NCBI GenBank assembly: GCA_958450365.1
Contig: CAUEEP010000757.1
Span: 739,501 to 803,500 of the forward strand
Source of the DNA: Mesorhabditis belari
Lineage: Eukaryota > Nematoda > Chromadorea > Rhabditida > Rhabditidae
Length of the DNA stretch: 64,000 bases
Direction of reading: 5' to 3'
In this document: piece by piece, positions 1 through 13,700 of the stretch
Layout: every line of letters starts with the position of its first letter
Position numbering within the stretch: position 1 is the first letter of the stretch
Notes under the pieces: model-generated
Databases searched by the model: none
What the model was told of the DNA's origin: nothing
What the model saw: the letters and a program-made list of their open reading frames with translations, nothing else
Program-made: the position numbers and the translations under genes

Positions 1-160
1 GGGGCCGTTCTATTTGATTATTTAAGATAATCAAAGAGAAATGAATTGAGTTGGTTCGATTGAGTCGAAAGCGTTTGTTTAAGAGTAAACTTCGACTACG
101 TGACGCTCCTATAGGGGTCGTTCTATTTGATTATTTAAGAAAATCAAAGTTTGTTTCAAT
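1..160. repeat. Short direct repeat near window edge
   Basis: A block of about 25 bases (GTTCTATTTGATTATTTAAG core) occurs at about 7-28 and again at about 119-140. No coding potential is evident. Confidence 0.5.
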
Positions 161-566
161 AGTCGAAAGCGTTCAAAAGATGTCATTTCAACAAAGCAAC
201 AATATTTTGTTTTTTTTTAAAATTCCAACTAATCTTGTGAAATGGCTTAATAAGAAATCGTTTTTGCACTTGTTTATGCATAATTAATTGATTGGACAAG
301 TTTTTGCCTCTAAGAAATAAGACGCTCAAGTCAGATCACAGTTTAGCAGCTTGTTTAACTAAGCAAACCCCTCAGAATTAAAATTTCTCTGTGAATATGT
401 GAATAAAATAAGCGGCCGCGCCAAATCCACGTCCATTTTGGCTGGATTTCCTTACAAGAGTCCACTCGTCTCAATCATTCGCGAATCGTTGTGATCTGGA
501 ATCAACACTGAGCCATGGAATCTATGAAACTGGCTCGGTCTGACTACTTGCCCCTGCGAAAAACCA

Positions 567-992
567 AACGGGGTGTTTCATAAAAAAAACGTTTTCAAAT
601 CGAATTTTCTAAAAAGTTCTAGTGGCTGCAGGTGTCAAAAGCGTTTATTTGTGCTCAATAATTTTTCACTTTTTTTTTCTGTTTTACCAGACTTGATACC
701 CCGTACCCCGTTAATTAATAATCTTAGTTTACATATTAGAACTAATATAACACCACGATGCCAGTAGAAATTCTCCACTTTATGGTAGAAATTTAACCCT
801 ATTGATAATTTCATGGTGGTGACCATGGTGGCACCGATAAATCCTCATGTACAGGGTATCAAGTAATGGGGGAAAAGAGAAAAGCGTGAAAAAATTCCTG
901 AGCACAAATAAACGCTTTTGACACCAAAGCGGTTACCTGCAGCCACTAGAACTTTTTAGAAAATTCGATTTGAAGACGTTTTATGAGACACC
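567..992. mobile_element. Foldback DNA transposon remnant
   Basis: The left arm (about 567-660) is the reverse complement of the right arm (about 893-992), including the stretch around CTAGTGGCTGCAGGT and CGTTTATTTGTGCTCA. The outer ends read GGGTGTTTCATAA / TTATGAGACACCCTGTA, resembling terminal inverted repeats of Tc/mariner-type elements. The centre holds no transposase-like frame, so this is non-autonomous or decayed. Confidence 0.65.
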
Positions 993-1412
993 CTGTATAC
1001 ACTTTAAAGTGACCTCATTGACTCATCAAGCATTCATTTAAAGACAGACTATCGAAAAGTATATAGTAAATCGAAAATTTCGCTTTTTTTCACTTAAACT
1101 TTTCGTAACTTTTCGGTTCCAATACGGTTCCAATACGGTTCCAATAAGGTACTTTCTGGATGCAATACGGTTCCAATACGGTTCTTTTTAGATCCAATAC
1201 GGTTCCAATAAAAATGAGCACAAATAAACGCTTTTGACACCAAAGCGGTTACCTGCAGCCACTAGAACTTTTTAGAAAATTCGATTTGAAGACGTTTTAT
1301 GAGACACCCTGTATACACTTTAAAGTGACCTCATTGACTCATCAAGCATTCATTTAAAGACAGATTATCGAAAAGTATATAGTAAATCGGAAATTTCGCT
1401 TTTTTCACTTAA
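893..1412 (+). repeat. 200-bp direct duplication with GGTTCCAATAC spacer
   Basis: Positions about 893-1090 recur almost unchanged at about 1213-1412, starting at TGAGCACAAATAAACG and running through the transposon end into flanking DNA. The spacer (about 1113-1208) is an array of the 11-base unit GGTTCCAATAC with a few variants. The duplication copied the element end together with flanking sequence. Confidence 0.8.
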
Positions 1413-1773
1413 ACTTTTCGTACTGTTCAACTATTTTTTAAATTTTCGCTAATAAATGGATGAATGAGTCTGAATATGGGTGAAAAGAGAAGATAAAAAA
1501 GAAAAGAGAAGAGAAGAGGCCCAAATCCGTGTCGATTCGCTCAAACAGAGATTTCTCGAGGTGCGCCCCGATTTTGAGGGATTAGCCAGCCAGGATTTAG
1601 AGTCATTGCTTCAAATATAGAAAACACAACGGGAAATTCTTCTGCTACTCTTTTACAATGATTAGATGCGTGTTTTTTTTGTATCGATTTCTTGATTTTT
1701 CATGTACTTTTTGGGTTTTATTTTGTTTTTTTGTGATTTTTTTTATTTATTTATCTCTAATCACTTTTCAGAG

Positions 1774-4700
1774 ATGGGAAAAGGAAAAGAGAAACGTCAG
1801 AGCCGTGTCCCGTCCTCAATGCCGACGAGTCCAGCTAGTGGGCAACGGTTGGATCCATTTGAGGATATTCAATCAAGTCACTCATTGCTCACTGGAAGGT
1901 CGGTTTTAAGTACAACAGCTTACGATTAGACAAAAAAGGAATCGAACTCGAGCAAAGAATGAAGCGCTCGTTTTGTATGCAAGCGCTTTGTATCTAACCA
2001 TCTAGTTCTGTATCTAACTATCTAGTTCTGTATTTAACTATTTAGTTCTGTATTTAACCATCTAGTTCTGTATCTAACCATCTAGTTCTGTATCTAACTA
2101 TCTAGTTCTCTATCTAACTATCTAGTTCTGTATCTAACCATCTAGTTCTGTATTTAACCATCTAGTTACGTATCATGAGGCAATCCTTATAAATCCTATT
2201 CGGCTCTTTTTCCATTTTCACCCTAAAACTTTAAACACGTATAACTTTTTTTGGAAAGTGATTTTGGAAAAAAAGGAAAGCAGATTCGGAATCAGCTTGA
2301 AATTCGGCGTCGAATGGTTTATAGCTTATCTCATTTGACCAAATTCTGTTGTTTCCCTTGTCAGCAAAAACTTAAACCTATTTTCGATAAAGTTCTGTAA
2401 CTCCTAACTAAGAATGAGACTGATTTATTGACATAAAGGACTGTAAACTCAAGGCAATAAATTTGCGTTCAACTAAAAGCTAAAGTGAAAAAGGAATTTC
2501 TTGTACTTATAACTAGAATTAAGCAAAAATGAGCAAATTATGAGCTTTTTTATTTCCCAATATGGAAAAAAGCTGTAAAACCGTATCTTTTTGGTCAAAA
2601 ATATCCGCTTTTCGAAGATAAAAGAGAGCTCTGCTGATTTCCGATCGGATATTGGATGGTCATCCGGGGGTTGTCCAGGGAGAAAACGCAAATTTTTAAA
2701 TTCTATACACATTTGTTGACTCAAATCTAATGGATATGGATGAGATTCATCACGAGGCGTCAACTCTGCAAAATATCACTGCGTATTTCAGTCAAAAGCG
2801 AAAGAAGAGATCGATGTTGCATAGTAAAAGCGCCTCACCGCCACCAACGCCAACGAGATTGGGAGTGGAAAGTGGAGAAAAAGGAGCAGAAGTACAGAAA
2901 AGGTCATTGTTCAGGTTTGCAGATTTTGATAGATATTTCTTTTGCAAATTCAATTGCTTCAATTGCTTTTTTATATATTTTTATAGCTAGCTTTGCTTTA
3001 CTATTCAATCGCTTTAAAACGATCGCTTTAAAACAATCGCTTTAAAACAATCGCTTTATAACAATCGCTTTATAACAATCGCTTTAAAATAATCGCTTTA
3101 AAATAATTGCTTTAAAACAATCGCTTTATAACAATCGCTTTAAAACAATTGCTTTAAAATAATTGCTTTAAAACAATCGCTTTTCCAGGGCTCCATCACG
3201 AACGTTTTCCTTTTTCGGACGGTAGATTCATCGTTTCTCTTTAGTTCATTCTATCTCTAGTTAAGCATGAAATCTGTTTGAATTTTCATGATCATTTGCT
3301 TATAAATCTTGAATTGGTAAATCAATTTTCTCTTTAGACAATCATCACAAGAAAAAAAACGATCAGCAATTTCGAATGTGTCTGCCGTTTCTGCCACGTC
3401 GATCGAAGATGAAGGATGGATGTCAAGTCTTCGCGCAGCAAGGAGGCCATTTCAATCAGCTCATCAATCATTTCGATTGCGAATGTTGCAAGAACAACAT
3501 GGCGGTTTTGAGCCGGTGATTCGAGGAAAAAAATTCAGCCATTCGATATAGAATGAATGAAATTCTAAAAGATAAAACTTTTGGGTTCTTTGGGTACTAC
3601 AGTAAACGTGCTAACAATTATCAAAAAGCTAAGAAACATCATTGGAAATTCAAGGTCATTAGGGCTTGAAAGATCAGGTTGTACGCTATAAACTACAAGA
3701 TCAAACTATAAACGCTTGTAGAAACGCGTAGAATTGCTATTTATACAAACTGCTTTTACCAAAACATCGAGCCAACTTTGGGCTTTCGAATGGCAACAAA
3801 ATCAGACCAATCCACCATCCCTACGCTAAGATATAACGTTTTTTCAGGTCTTCTGGTCCTATTCTATAGAACGAGACTACAAACTTTAATAAATAGCACG
3901 TTCTTGGAGCAGAGATGGTCGAATTCGTCTGATCTTGATGTCATTCAAAAGCCTAAACTTGTCTCAATTTTTTGGCTCGACCACAAACGCTTCTAACTTT
4001 CTTTAAATCTGCTGGATTGATATGAACTATAGCTCAAAAGATAGAGAATCTCAAGATCTTTTGAATGGAGCTAAAGCACACTCAAAAATACTCACTCAAT
4101 GCTAAAAAAGTGGCAGTGGTTTGTAGCCGACTACGCGCGAGTACAGTCTGTTTCGAATCAGGCTACAAACCAAAACCTTCTTTAGCACTAATCTTTTCAA
4201 GTATGCTTAATTCATTCGAAAGCTCTTGTGATTCTCTATTTTTTAAGCTATAGATCATGTCAATTGGACAGATTTGAAGCAAATTAGAAGCGTTTATAGA
4301 GTGAGAGTTGGTCATTTTTGTAGTTTCTAGTATAGTCTAGTTGCTACAGTAATCTTCCAGGTTTTTGTGACAAAGAAGCGAACTCGCGAGGGGAAAAGTA
4401 TGATGTCAGAATTCAAAGGAGGAGATCTCAACAAATATACTGCGAGAAGTTACGCGATTCAAAATGGAAATGAAGTGTTTGGCGGTGAGTTGATCGAATA
4501 AATGGAAATCGATCAGATGATCGAATAAATGGAAACTTTTATTTAAAAAAGACAAATTCTTAAATCATATTAACTTATTTGATAAATTTAAATCTAAAAT
4601 TATATAAAAGTTCTCAAAAGCAGTGTTGTGACAAATGTGGTTGTGTTTTAAACGAATTCCAATACGATTCGTTTTGGGATTTGAAATTTTCTCGATCTAG

Positions 4701-7700
4701 AAGTAAGAGTTAAAAGCTTAAAAGCTTTTATTTTAATATTAAGATCTATTGTTTATGTGTTTTGTTGTGTATTGTACTAGTAAAGTCTATGTGTTTCTCG
4801 TAAAAATCCCAAAAAGAATAGACAAATCGCCGCATGTTAATTGCAAAAAGACCAAGAAGAGGATAATTTGTCGAATTCAAAAAAAGAATGAGAATAGAAG
4901 AGAAAAGACAGCGTTTCATTACGCTTTTTCTTTTCTTTCTTTACTTTCTGTTCATTCAATCTCTCCATTTCTTTTGGGATTTCAATTCTACTAGACTCAC
5001 TTTGTAGCTTTTTGCTGTTGTTCTGGTTAATTTCTTAGTTTCTAAAGTTTTTTCTGATCTTTGGATCATAAAGTTTTAAAAATATTTGAGTTTTTCTAGT
5101 GTAATTTTTTAATATCTAAATTTATTTGTTTAAAATTACCATAAGGAAATCTTATGGATTCAATTTGATATTTTTAAACTAATAATCTAGAGACTCAGTT
5201 TGATATTCTTAAGCTAACAATCTAGAAATTCAATTTGATATTGTTAAGCTAACAATCTAGATATTCAATTTGATCTGTTAAGCTAACAATCTAGATATTC
5301 AATTTGATATTCTTAAGCTAACAATCTAGAGACTCAGTTTGATATTCTTAAGCTAACAATCTAGAGATCCAGTTTTCAACCTGTTAAGCTAACAATCTAG
5401 ATATTCAATTTTGATATTGCTAAGCTAACAATCTAGAGATTCCATTTGATATTGCTAAGCTAACAATCTAGAGACTCAATTTTGATATTGTTAAGCTAGC
5501 AATCTAGAGACTCAGTTTGATATTGCTAAACTAACAATCCAGATATTCAATTTGATATTCTTAAGCTAACAATCTAGAGATTCAATTTTGATATTGCTAA
5601 GCTAACAATCCAGATATTCAGTTTTGATATTGCTAAACTAACAATCCAGATATTTAGTTTTGAACTTGTTAAGCTAACAGTCTAGAGATTCAATTTTGAA
5701 ATCTATTAAGTTCAAGAGAATTCTAAAAAAGCCTACGATTTATTGATGCTTGAAGGATTTTGAAACTTTAAACCAACTTTATTACAATCAATTAGACAGA
5801 TCGGGTAATATCGGAAACAATCCGATACGGCTAAAGACTCTTTCTAACCATACAAATTCCAGTCTCACTACAGTCTCACTACAATACCTTTTAAACTTTG
5901 CAGGCTAATTTTTGCACTCATAAATAGATTTTGATAAAGGTACAGTATTTATAAAATGACCGAATCTTTGCGCAAATGAGACTCCGTTTTGTGTCTAATT
6001 TGAGGCCTCTTTCTAGGGGAAATCTGTGTCTGTTCCCCACGGGAATTCCCCTCGTTTTCGCTTTCCAATTTCTTGGTGTCCTACCCCCATTTGTCTATAT
6101 TCTGCTCTCTTCTTTTTTCTTTCTTTTTTCCTTTGATCAACCCCTTGGGAGACTTTCACACACAACACTCCACAATCACCGATCCTCAGTCTTTTTTTTT
6201 TGAGGGAAAAGCTGTGTACATTTCCACTTTAACCTATGACAAATGCTCAAGCTTACTGTAATTCTTTCTGTAAAGTAAAGAAATTTAGGTTTACGGTATT
6301 TTCTTAATCTGAATTAAGCCAAATCGAATTTCCCTTTTCTCCCTTCACCGTTCAACTTGTCATTTCATCTCTTTGCATTTCGGATATGCATTCTTGAGTC
6401 TTTTCTTGAAACTCCTTTCTTTTCAGTCACAAACTTACCTTCGTTGAGTGAATTGAATCTAAGAAATATCTCTTTTTTCTCCAGATATTGTGCTAACATT
6501 TTTTAGAGCTTCTTTTGGCTCTTGGCCTTTATCTTGGCCTTTATCTTGACCTTTATCTTGACCTTTTTCTTGGCCTTTCAACAGGATTTAGTCTACATTT
6601 AAATGTTTATGTTTATGTGGAAAACTTGACAAAAAAGTATTTAGCTAACTCTTTCGTCGTTGGTTTAAAAGTATAATAGTATAATTGCCAATATTGAAAG
6701 CCTATTCGATCCAGTTTAAACTAGTATTCAACACTAGTTTAAACTAGTATTGAATGCTCAACATTATACATGATGATTGTTCCTTTCTGTTTGTTCATTT
6801 CTCGTGCTTGTTCTCCGGAAATCTGTATGAAGGGTTACTTTTGATTTCTCTTCATTCGCTCTCCCCTTTCCTTTCTTGAATTCGTTTGGTCTTTGGGGAA
6901 CGTTTAGCGTTTTGATGGATTGCCTTTTCTAGAGATCTTTTCACTTTTGACACTCAAAGAGATGAAACAATAACAATTCTGACATAAAAAGAGTCTTTTT
7001 TTAAAATCACACTTTGATTGACATCAATCATCGCTTCTTTTTGCGCAAGCTTTACCTTTTCTGAGAGCTCTTATCTGTTTTTTTTAAAAGAAGGCACTTT
7101 GAAAGTTTTAAATTTAACATTTTAAATACAATTTAGCAGTTTTACAATAAAATAAATACCATTTTAACTGAAAAATTTGCTTTAAAATTTCTTTTGGATA
7201 AGAAAACAAAAAAAATCATAAAATTTGTTAGATTCGAGACTTTTTGAATCTAAAACTCTTGATTTTTACAATTTTTAGAGTATTTGGAAAGTTCAACTAT
7301 TCAAAAAATTTTTAAAGAATTCTAAAAATTTGGTTTCAAAAGATTCGGGGTTGGCTACTTTACGCCAAATTTTTTGCGGAACTGGGTCGTTTGCGCAACT
7401 CACCATAACTTTCTTCTAAATGGATCAATCTTTATGTTTTTGGTTTCATTTTGTAGATCTCAATAAGTGCAACAAAATGAAACCAAAATCATAAAGATTG
7501 ATCCATTTAGAAAAAAGCTATGTTGAGTTGCGCAAACGATCCAGTTGCACAAATGACCCTTTTGCGCAAAAAAAAAAGTTGCGGAAACTAGCCTACCCCC
7601 AGTTTGAATTTAAACTTTCATAAATTCATTTAATTTAATTTAGGTGAAATTTAAACCAATTTAAACCAATTTAAACAAATTTTGATCAAATTTTGATCAA

Positions 7701-10700
7701 ATTTTATCGAATTCTATCAAAATCTTTGTTATTTTTATGGCTTGATCATTTTGGTTTTAGCAAAATTTGCGTTTGCGCAACTCGTTTGCGTTTGCGCAGT
7801 TTGCGCAACTCGCCATAACTCTTTTCTAAGTGAACCAACCTTTATGATTTTGGTTTCATTTTGTTCCACTTATTGAGATCTACAAAATGACACCAAAATA
7901 ATAAAGATTGGCCCACTTAGAAGAAAGTTATGGCGAGTTGCGCAAAGAATTTGGCGCAAAGTAGCCACCCCCGAAAGGTCGATCTCAATTCTCATTTTGT
8001 ACCAATTTTCTCCAGCAATTCTCTTCTTTTTCTAGTCATTTAGTTGCCAAAATAGCATAAATTAACCCATAGTTGAAAGGAAAAGTAAACTTTTGACGTA
8101 AAATTCGCAAATTTTCAGTCGAGAAAAACCCTTTTTTTGGTGACTTTTTCTTTCTTTGTTTGACTTAGTTTTTCTCTTTTTCTTCTTTCTTTTTCTCTTA
8201 AACTCAATATCTCAACATAAATATCCAATTACCAAGCAAAATTAGGCTTTAGACTTATTTCTTTTTTTTTTTGGGAGCTCAGCGTTTTGGGTTTATGAAA
8301 AAAAAATTTTTTAGAGGTAAATTCAGTTCAAAAATCTCTCTGTATTTGAAAATTGAACTCTTTTTTTGAGTAATTTTCCCATTTTCACTCGAAAATGCTT
8401 GAGTTTTGCCTAAATTAGGCAAGGACTTGTGAGCATCCTTCTTTTTTTTTTACCTTTTTACCTAATTCTTTCACTTTTCTTTCAAAAGAAACTCTTCAAA
8501 AATCTCAAAGACTCAAGCTAAAATATTCCATTTGAAAAAAGGAAACGTCTTTTTTAAAAGAAAAGAAGAAATTCCTTCAAATCTATGTTCATTTTTTTAG
8601 AATTGAAAAAGGAAAAAACTTCTCTTTGTTTTTAAACATTTTCGGTTTTGAATTTTCTCTTTATTCTTCTAATTCTTTGAATTTTTACTTATAATTAAAA
8701 AAAAAAAAAAAAATACCGACTGGGGCTACCAGTGGTGAATTTATCGCATACACGAAATATATCAATCACAATACAACGACACACACAATACTAGGCTATA
8801 TCTTAACTTAACCCACGTCATGACAGACGGCTCCCTAACCCTAAGCTCAATGGGGAACTAAATAGCTTTTTTGGTGGTGAAGGGAAGATGACGATGAAGG
8901 AGTGGCTTGTCACTTTAAAGAACTGGGGCCACAACCACCAGACTGCCCTCCAGAAAACCTCTCAACCCGAAGGGAAAGGAAATCCGAAGGGGGTGACCAT
9001 GTCGCATGTGGGGTTCGAACCCTCGACCTATTAACAATTACTAATTACTATTAACAATCCACAAAAAATAGTATTTATCGATTTGTTTTGATTTTAAATT
9101 GTCAATTTTAAACAAAAAATTTGCATAAAGCAAAATTGATTTTTTTTCTTTTAAATTTGGTAAAAGATATTCAGTTAATGATCTAAATGAAATGAATTTT
9201 ATTTTCAAATAGTTGGAAGGGGTAGGCTAATTTCCGCGACACGGCTTGCGCAACTCGCCATAAATCTCTCCTAAGTGGGCCAATCTTTATGTTTTTGGTT
9301 TCATTTTGTAGATCTCAATAAGTGCAACAAAATGACATCAAATCATAAAGATTGATCCACTTAGAAAAGAGTTATGGCGAGTTGCGCAAACGACCCAGTT
9401 GCACAAATGACCCTTTTGCGCAAAAAAAGGCACCACTTTCGTGGACCATTTCCTCTAAAATTCCAGTCACCACCAATAAATTTGTGTATAATTCTTTTCC
9501 AATCAGAACTGCCAGAATTTGGAATCGACTCCCTTTTCACATTCACGGAGTAGGCTACTTTGCGCCAATTTTTTGCGCAATTGGGTCATTTGCGCAACTG
9601 GGTCGTTTGCGCAACTCACCATAACTTTCTTCTAAGTGGATCAATCTTTATGATTTGGGTTTCATTTTGTAGATCTCAATAAGTGGAACAAAATGAAACC
9701 AAAATCATAAAGATTGGTTCACCTAGCACAAAGTTATGGTGAGTTGCGCAAACGATCCAGTTGCACAAATGACCCTTTTGCGCAAAAAAAAAGTTGCGGA
9801 AACTAGCCTACCCCCAGTTTGATGTTAAACTTTCATATATTCATTTAATTGAATTTAGTTTGAAATTTAAACCAATTTAAAACAAATTTTGATCAAATTT
9901 TATCGAATTCTATCAAAATCTTTATTATTTTCATGGCTTGATGATTTTGGTTTTAGCAAAAATTTGTTCTCGTGCTTTCAAGCTTCTTTAATCCTATCAA
10001 TTTTCAATTTTATAATTTTTTAATTAATTCCAATAATTACTGTAGCTCTTCCGATGAAAATGGAAGAAGAAAGGCCGATCACAAAACCACGAAGGGAAAT
10101 GTTCGATCTATCAGGTTTTTTTTCGAAAAAATATTCTTCTGGAGCTTAATTTGATTTCTTTTTGCATGTTTTTAGATGTAGTGTTTGTTTTTTTGTGAAA
10201 AAAAAGCATTTTCATCCAAAAAATCCATTGAAACAAGCTTAGACAAATCAATTTTCAAGTGAAAATTTTAAAAACAAGTTATTATTATTTTTTTTACTGA
10301 CCACTTCAAAACTGGACAAATGAAATTAATCCCTGGTTGTTGAATAATTGATGAACTCTCCAAAATGGGATCAATTCTCAGATTTTAATTAGAAGCACTC
10401 ATTAAAAATTCACTTGAACGAACACTTTTTCTCATTGAGTCATTGAGCAAGTCAAAAATTCTCATTGAGAGCACGATTTTCAAATTTTTTTAGCTTTAAT
10501 TTAAAAATTTCAATTAAAACTTGAGCATTTATCATTTTCTTAACAGATATTTCAATTTCTAGATCGAAAAACTGATGAGAAAACATGAGAAAACAGTTTT
10601 GACTCAGTTTTTCTTTTCTAAAGCTTTCTTTTCTGAAATGTGACACTTTGGATATGAGTCGGAGCTTGAAAATAGCTTAAAAATTGAGGAAAATCCTCTT

Positions 10701-13700
10701 TCCAATCCTTTTTCCCTTTCCAATGAGCAATTGATTGACAAAATTTTAGAAAATTTTCGCTAATTTTGCACCAGTTTTAGTTTTTTTTTGTTTTAAAAAT
10801 ATTCTTTTTGTCAATTTATTTAGACAATTGATTATTTAGACTCTAGTGGATCCTTAACGTTATCTGTGCTATCCAGATATTACATATATTCTATCATGTT
10901 GCTTTTTATCGCATTATTGAGATCTACAAAATGAAACCAAAATCATAAAGATTGATCCACTTAGAAGAAAGCTATGGCGAGTTGCGCAAAGGATCCTGTT
11001 GCGCAAAAAAAAAATTGCGGAAATTAGCCTACGCCGACCTTTCTAATGAAATAAAGGGTAGTTCAATTAGTGTATTGGTTGATTTAAATTTTGTAGATCT
11101 CAACAAAATGCAACAAAATGAAACCAAAATCCTAAAGATTGGCCCACTTAGAAGAAAGCTATGACGAGTTGCGCAAACGACCCAGTTGCGTAAAAAAAAG
11201 GCGCCACTTTCGTGGACCATTTCGTCTAAAATTCCTAGTCACCTCCAATAAGTTTGTATATAATTCTTTTCCAAACAGAACTGCCAGAATTTGGAATCGA
11301 TTCCCTAGAGTTTTGAGAGAGTCCAATAGTCTCGAAACCTTTCAATTATCTGTAGGTGATCTTGATCTTGTAGCTCTAGTGGATCCTTGACGTTATCTGT
11401 GCTACCCATTACATGCATTCTATCGTGTTTCTTTTTATCGGCCCTTTTCGTGTTTATGTGGATGAATTCATGTGTATTAATCTTAAATCTAGCGCACTTT
11501 ATCTCAGCTCATGAATAAAGTATCTATATAAATAGAATTCTATTGGATCTTGTTTAGGATTTGAAAGGGAACGTGATTCAATTTCAAGGATTTCATTGAA
11601 ACATTTGAGAACACTTCAATTTTGGCCGGCTTTTCGAAAGATCCTAAAGAAATTGTTTAAAATTTAAATCTTATCAATTTTAGCATTCAAATCGTTTTCA
11701 TTCGTAAGTTACTCTTAAAAAGAAGATATTTTCTCTAAAATTTTTGAGCTGACAATAAAGATTAGCTTCTCTTTTTTCTCTTAGATGGCTGAGAAATGTT
11801 TCTTTACCCATTTTGACCAATCCCTTTATAGAATAGAGTCAAAATTGATATAAACAAAGACTTCTAGGTTTCAAAAAATTGCTACAATCACTTTAACAGT
11901 TCCACTTTGGGATTTGAGATAGTGAAAATTCGATTCCCGATTGTCTCTTGGACTCTTGATTAGTTAACCCTTTGCTGTGATGGGTCTTAGCTCTTGCTGT
12001 GATGGGTCTCTGCCCCGAACATCCCATCCTGTGCTTCCTCTCGATCCACTGCCCACTCCATAAACTGATTTCGTCGCCCCGTCATTCCCTTTTCTTTGTC
12101 CACTTTTCCCCAGAGATTCGATGATCTTCTTCTCAAAAATTTCCGAATTTCTCTCACCTCCTTTTTTTTTGATTTCCTTTCTTAAAACAGATAGCAGAAT
12201 CAAAAAAAAAGAAGAAGAGAATGTCCAGTCTAGATTTTATTCCTAATTTTTTTTTAAAGTTTTTAAAGATAAGCTTTATAAAATCTAGATTTCTTATCTT
12301 TTTTAACGATTCCAAAAAGAAGATATTTTCTCTAAAATTTTTGAGCTGAAAATAAAGATTAGCTTCTCTTTTTTCTCTTAGATGGCTGAGAAATGTTTGT
12401 TTACCCATTTTGACCAATCCCTTCATAGAATAGAGTCAAAATTGATATAAACAAAGACTTCTAGGTTTGAAAAATTGCTACAAGCACAATTTGAATCTCA
12501 TTAAAACAAAAATTGTCATAAAAAATGTTCAATTTGAATGGATAGCGTGTCAAATAGTTGAAAGTATTCTTAAAAATGAAATCCAATCCAATCGACTTTT
12601 GGGTGAATGAGGGGAAAGGGAAGGGGATTCGTATTTGAGCTCTACCAAGTGGCAAAGGGAAAATGATCTTGGTTTAAAGGAAAGATTTTCTTTTTATTCT
12701 ACTATCTTTTAAGAATTCTTTGCTAATACAGCTTTACAGTTTACAGAAGTTTACAGCTCGAATCTCTTTTATTCAAATCAGAAATGGAAAATGAATCACT
12801 TTCACGAAAGTTTAGCTTCTTTAAATGTGAAATGCCTTTCAGATCCAGGGTTTAGAAAAGAAAAACTGTTTGCTAAAATGAAGAAAGTGAAGCTAGCTCT
12901 AATCTAAAGATTGTTAATCAAAAGCTAATCTAATCTAGCTCTAATCTAAAGATTGTTAATCTAAAGCTAATCTAATCTAGCTCTAATCTAAAGCTAATCT
13001 AATCTAGCTCTAATCTAAAGCTAATCTAATCTAGCTCTAATCTAAAGATTGTTAAACTAAAGCTAATCTAATCTAGCTCTAATCTAAAGATCTAAATCAT
13101 TTATCAATAACACAATTTAAATTCTTTTGATCATTTTGATCATTAAATTCTTTTGATCTCTCTTTGAATCTCTTTGAATAAATGAAAATACTGGGATTTC
13201 TTCTTTATGATGTTCAATAACATTCGAAGATCTTTCCACATTGTTTTAGTTTTTGTTTTCCTTAAGAATTCTTTCATATCCAGCTTGTCAGCCATCCAAA
13301 AGAAAGAAGAAGAAAAGTGAAGGGGAGTGAATAAAAGAGAGAATCAAGGAAAGGCTTGGAAAGGCACTGACTACTTGGAATGCAAATCGAACTCCTTTTT
13401 ACCCAAAAAAAACGAATCTTTTGCTTTTTTTTCCAAAATCTTTCGCTTACTTTATGAGTTTATCCCTTAAAAAACACTCAAAAGCCATTTGGAAGTGGGT
13501 TTTTCGTAGTGGTTTCTGTTTAAATTCATTTCTCAATTTGTAATGTTCAACTTGCCTTTCAGATCCAGGGATTAGAAAACAAAAACTGCTTGCTAAAATG
13601 AGGAAAGTGAATCTACACTACTGGACAATGAAATATGATATTTGAAAAAAAGATCGTCACTTTCGCGCGTCTGTAACTCCCTTGTCTTTACCGTATTTCT

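Noticed and set aside
1..160. Possible telomeric or subtelomeric repeat at the window start
   Set aside because: Only two copies of a 25-base block and no telomere motif (TTAGGC array).
5976..6203. 75-codon hydrophobic frame
   Set aside because: Pyrimidine-rich intron sequence read as Leu/Phe/Ser; no splice or conservation support.
12461..13100. Possible CRISPR-like array in short repeats
   Set aside because: The repeats are contiguous tandem units without unique spacers, in a eukaryotic context.
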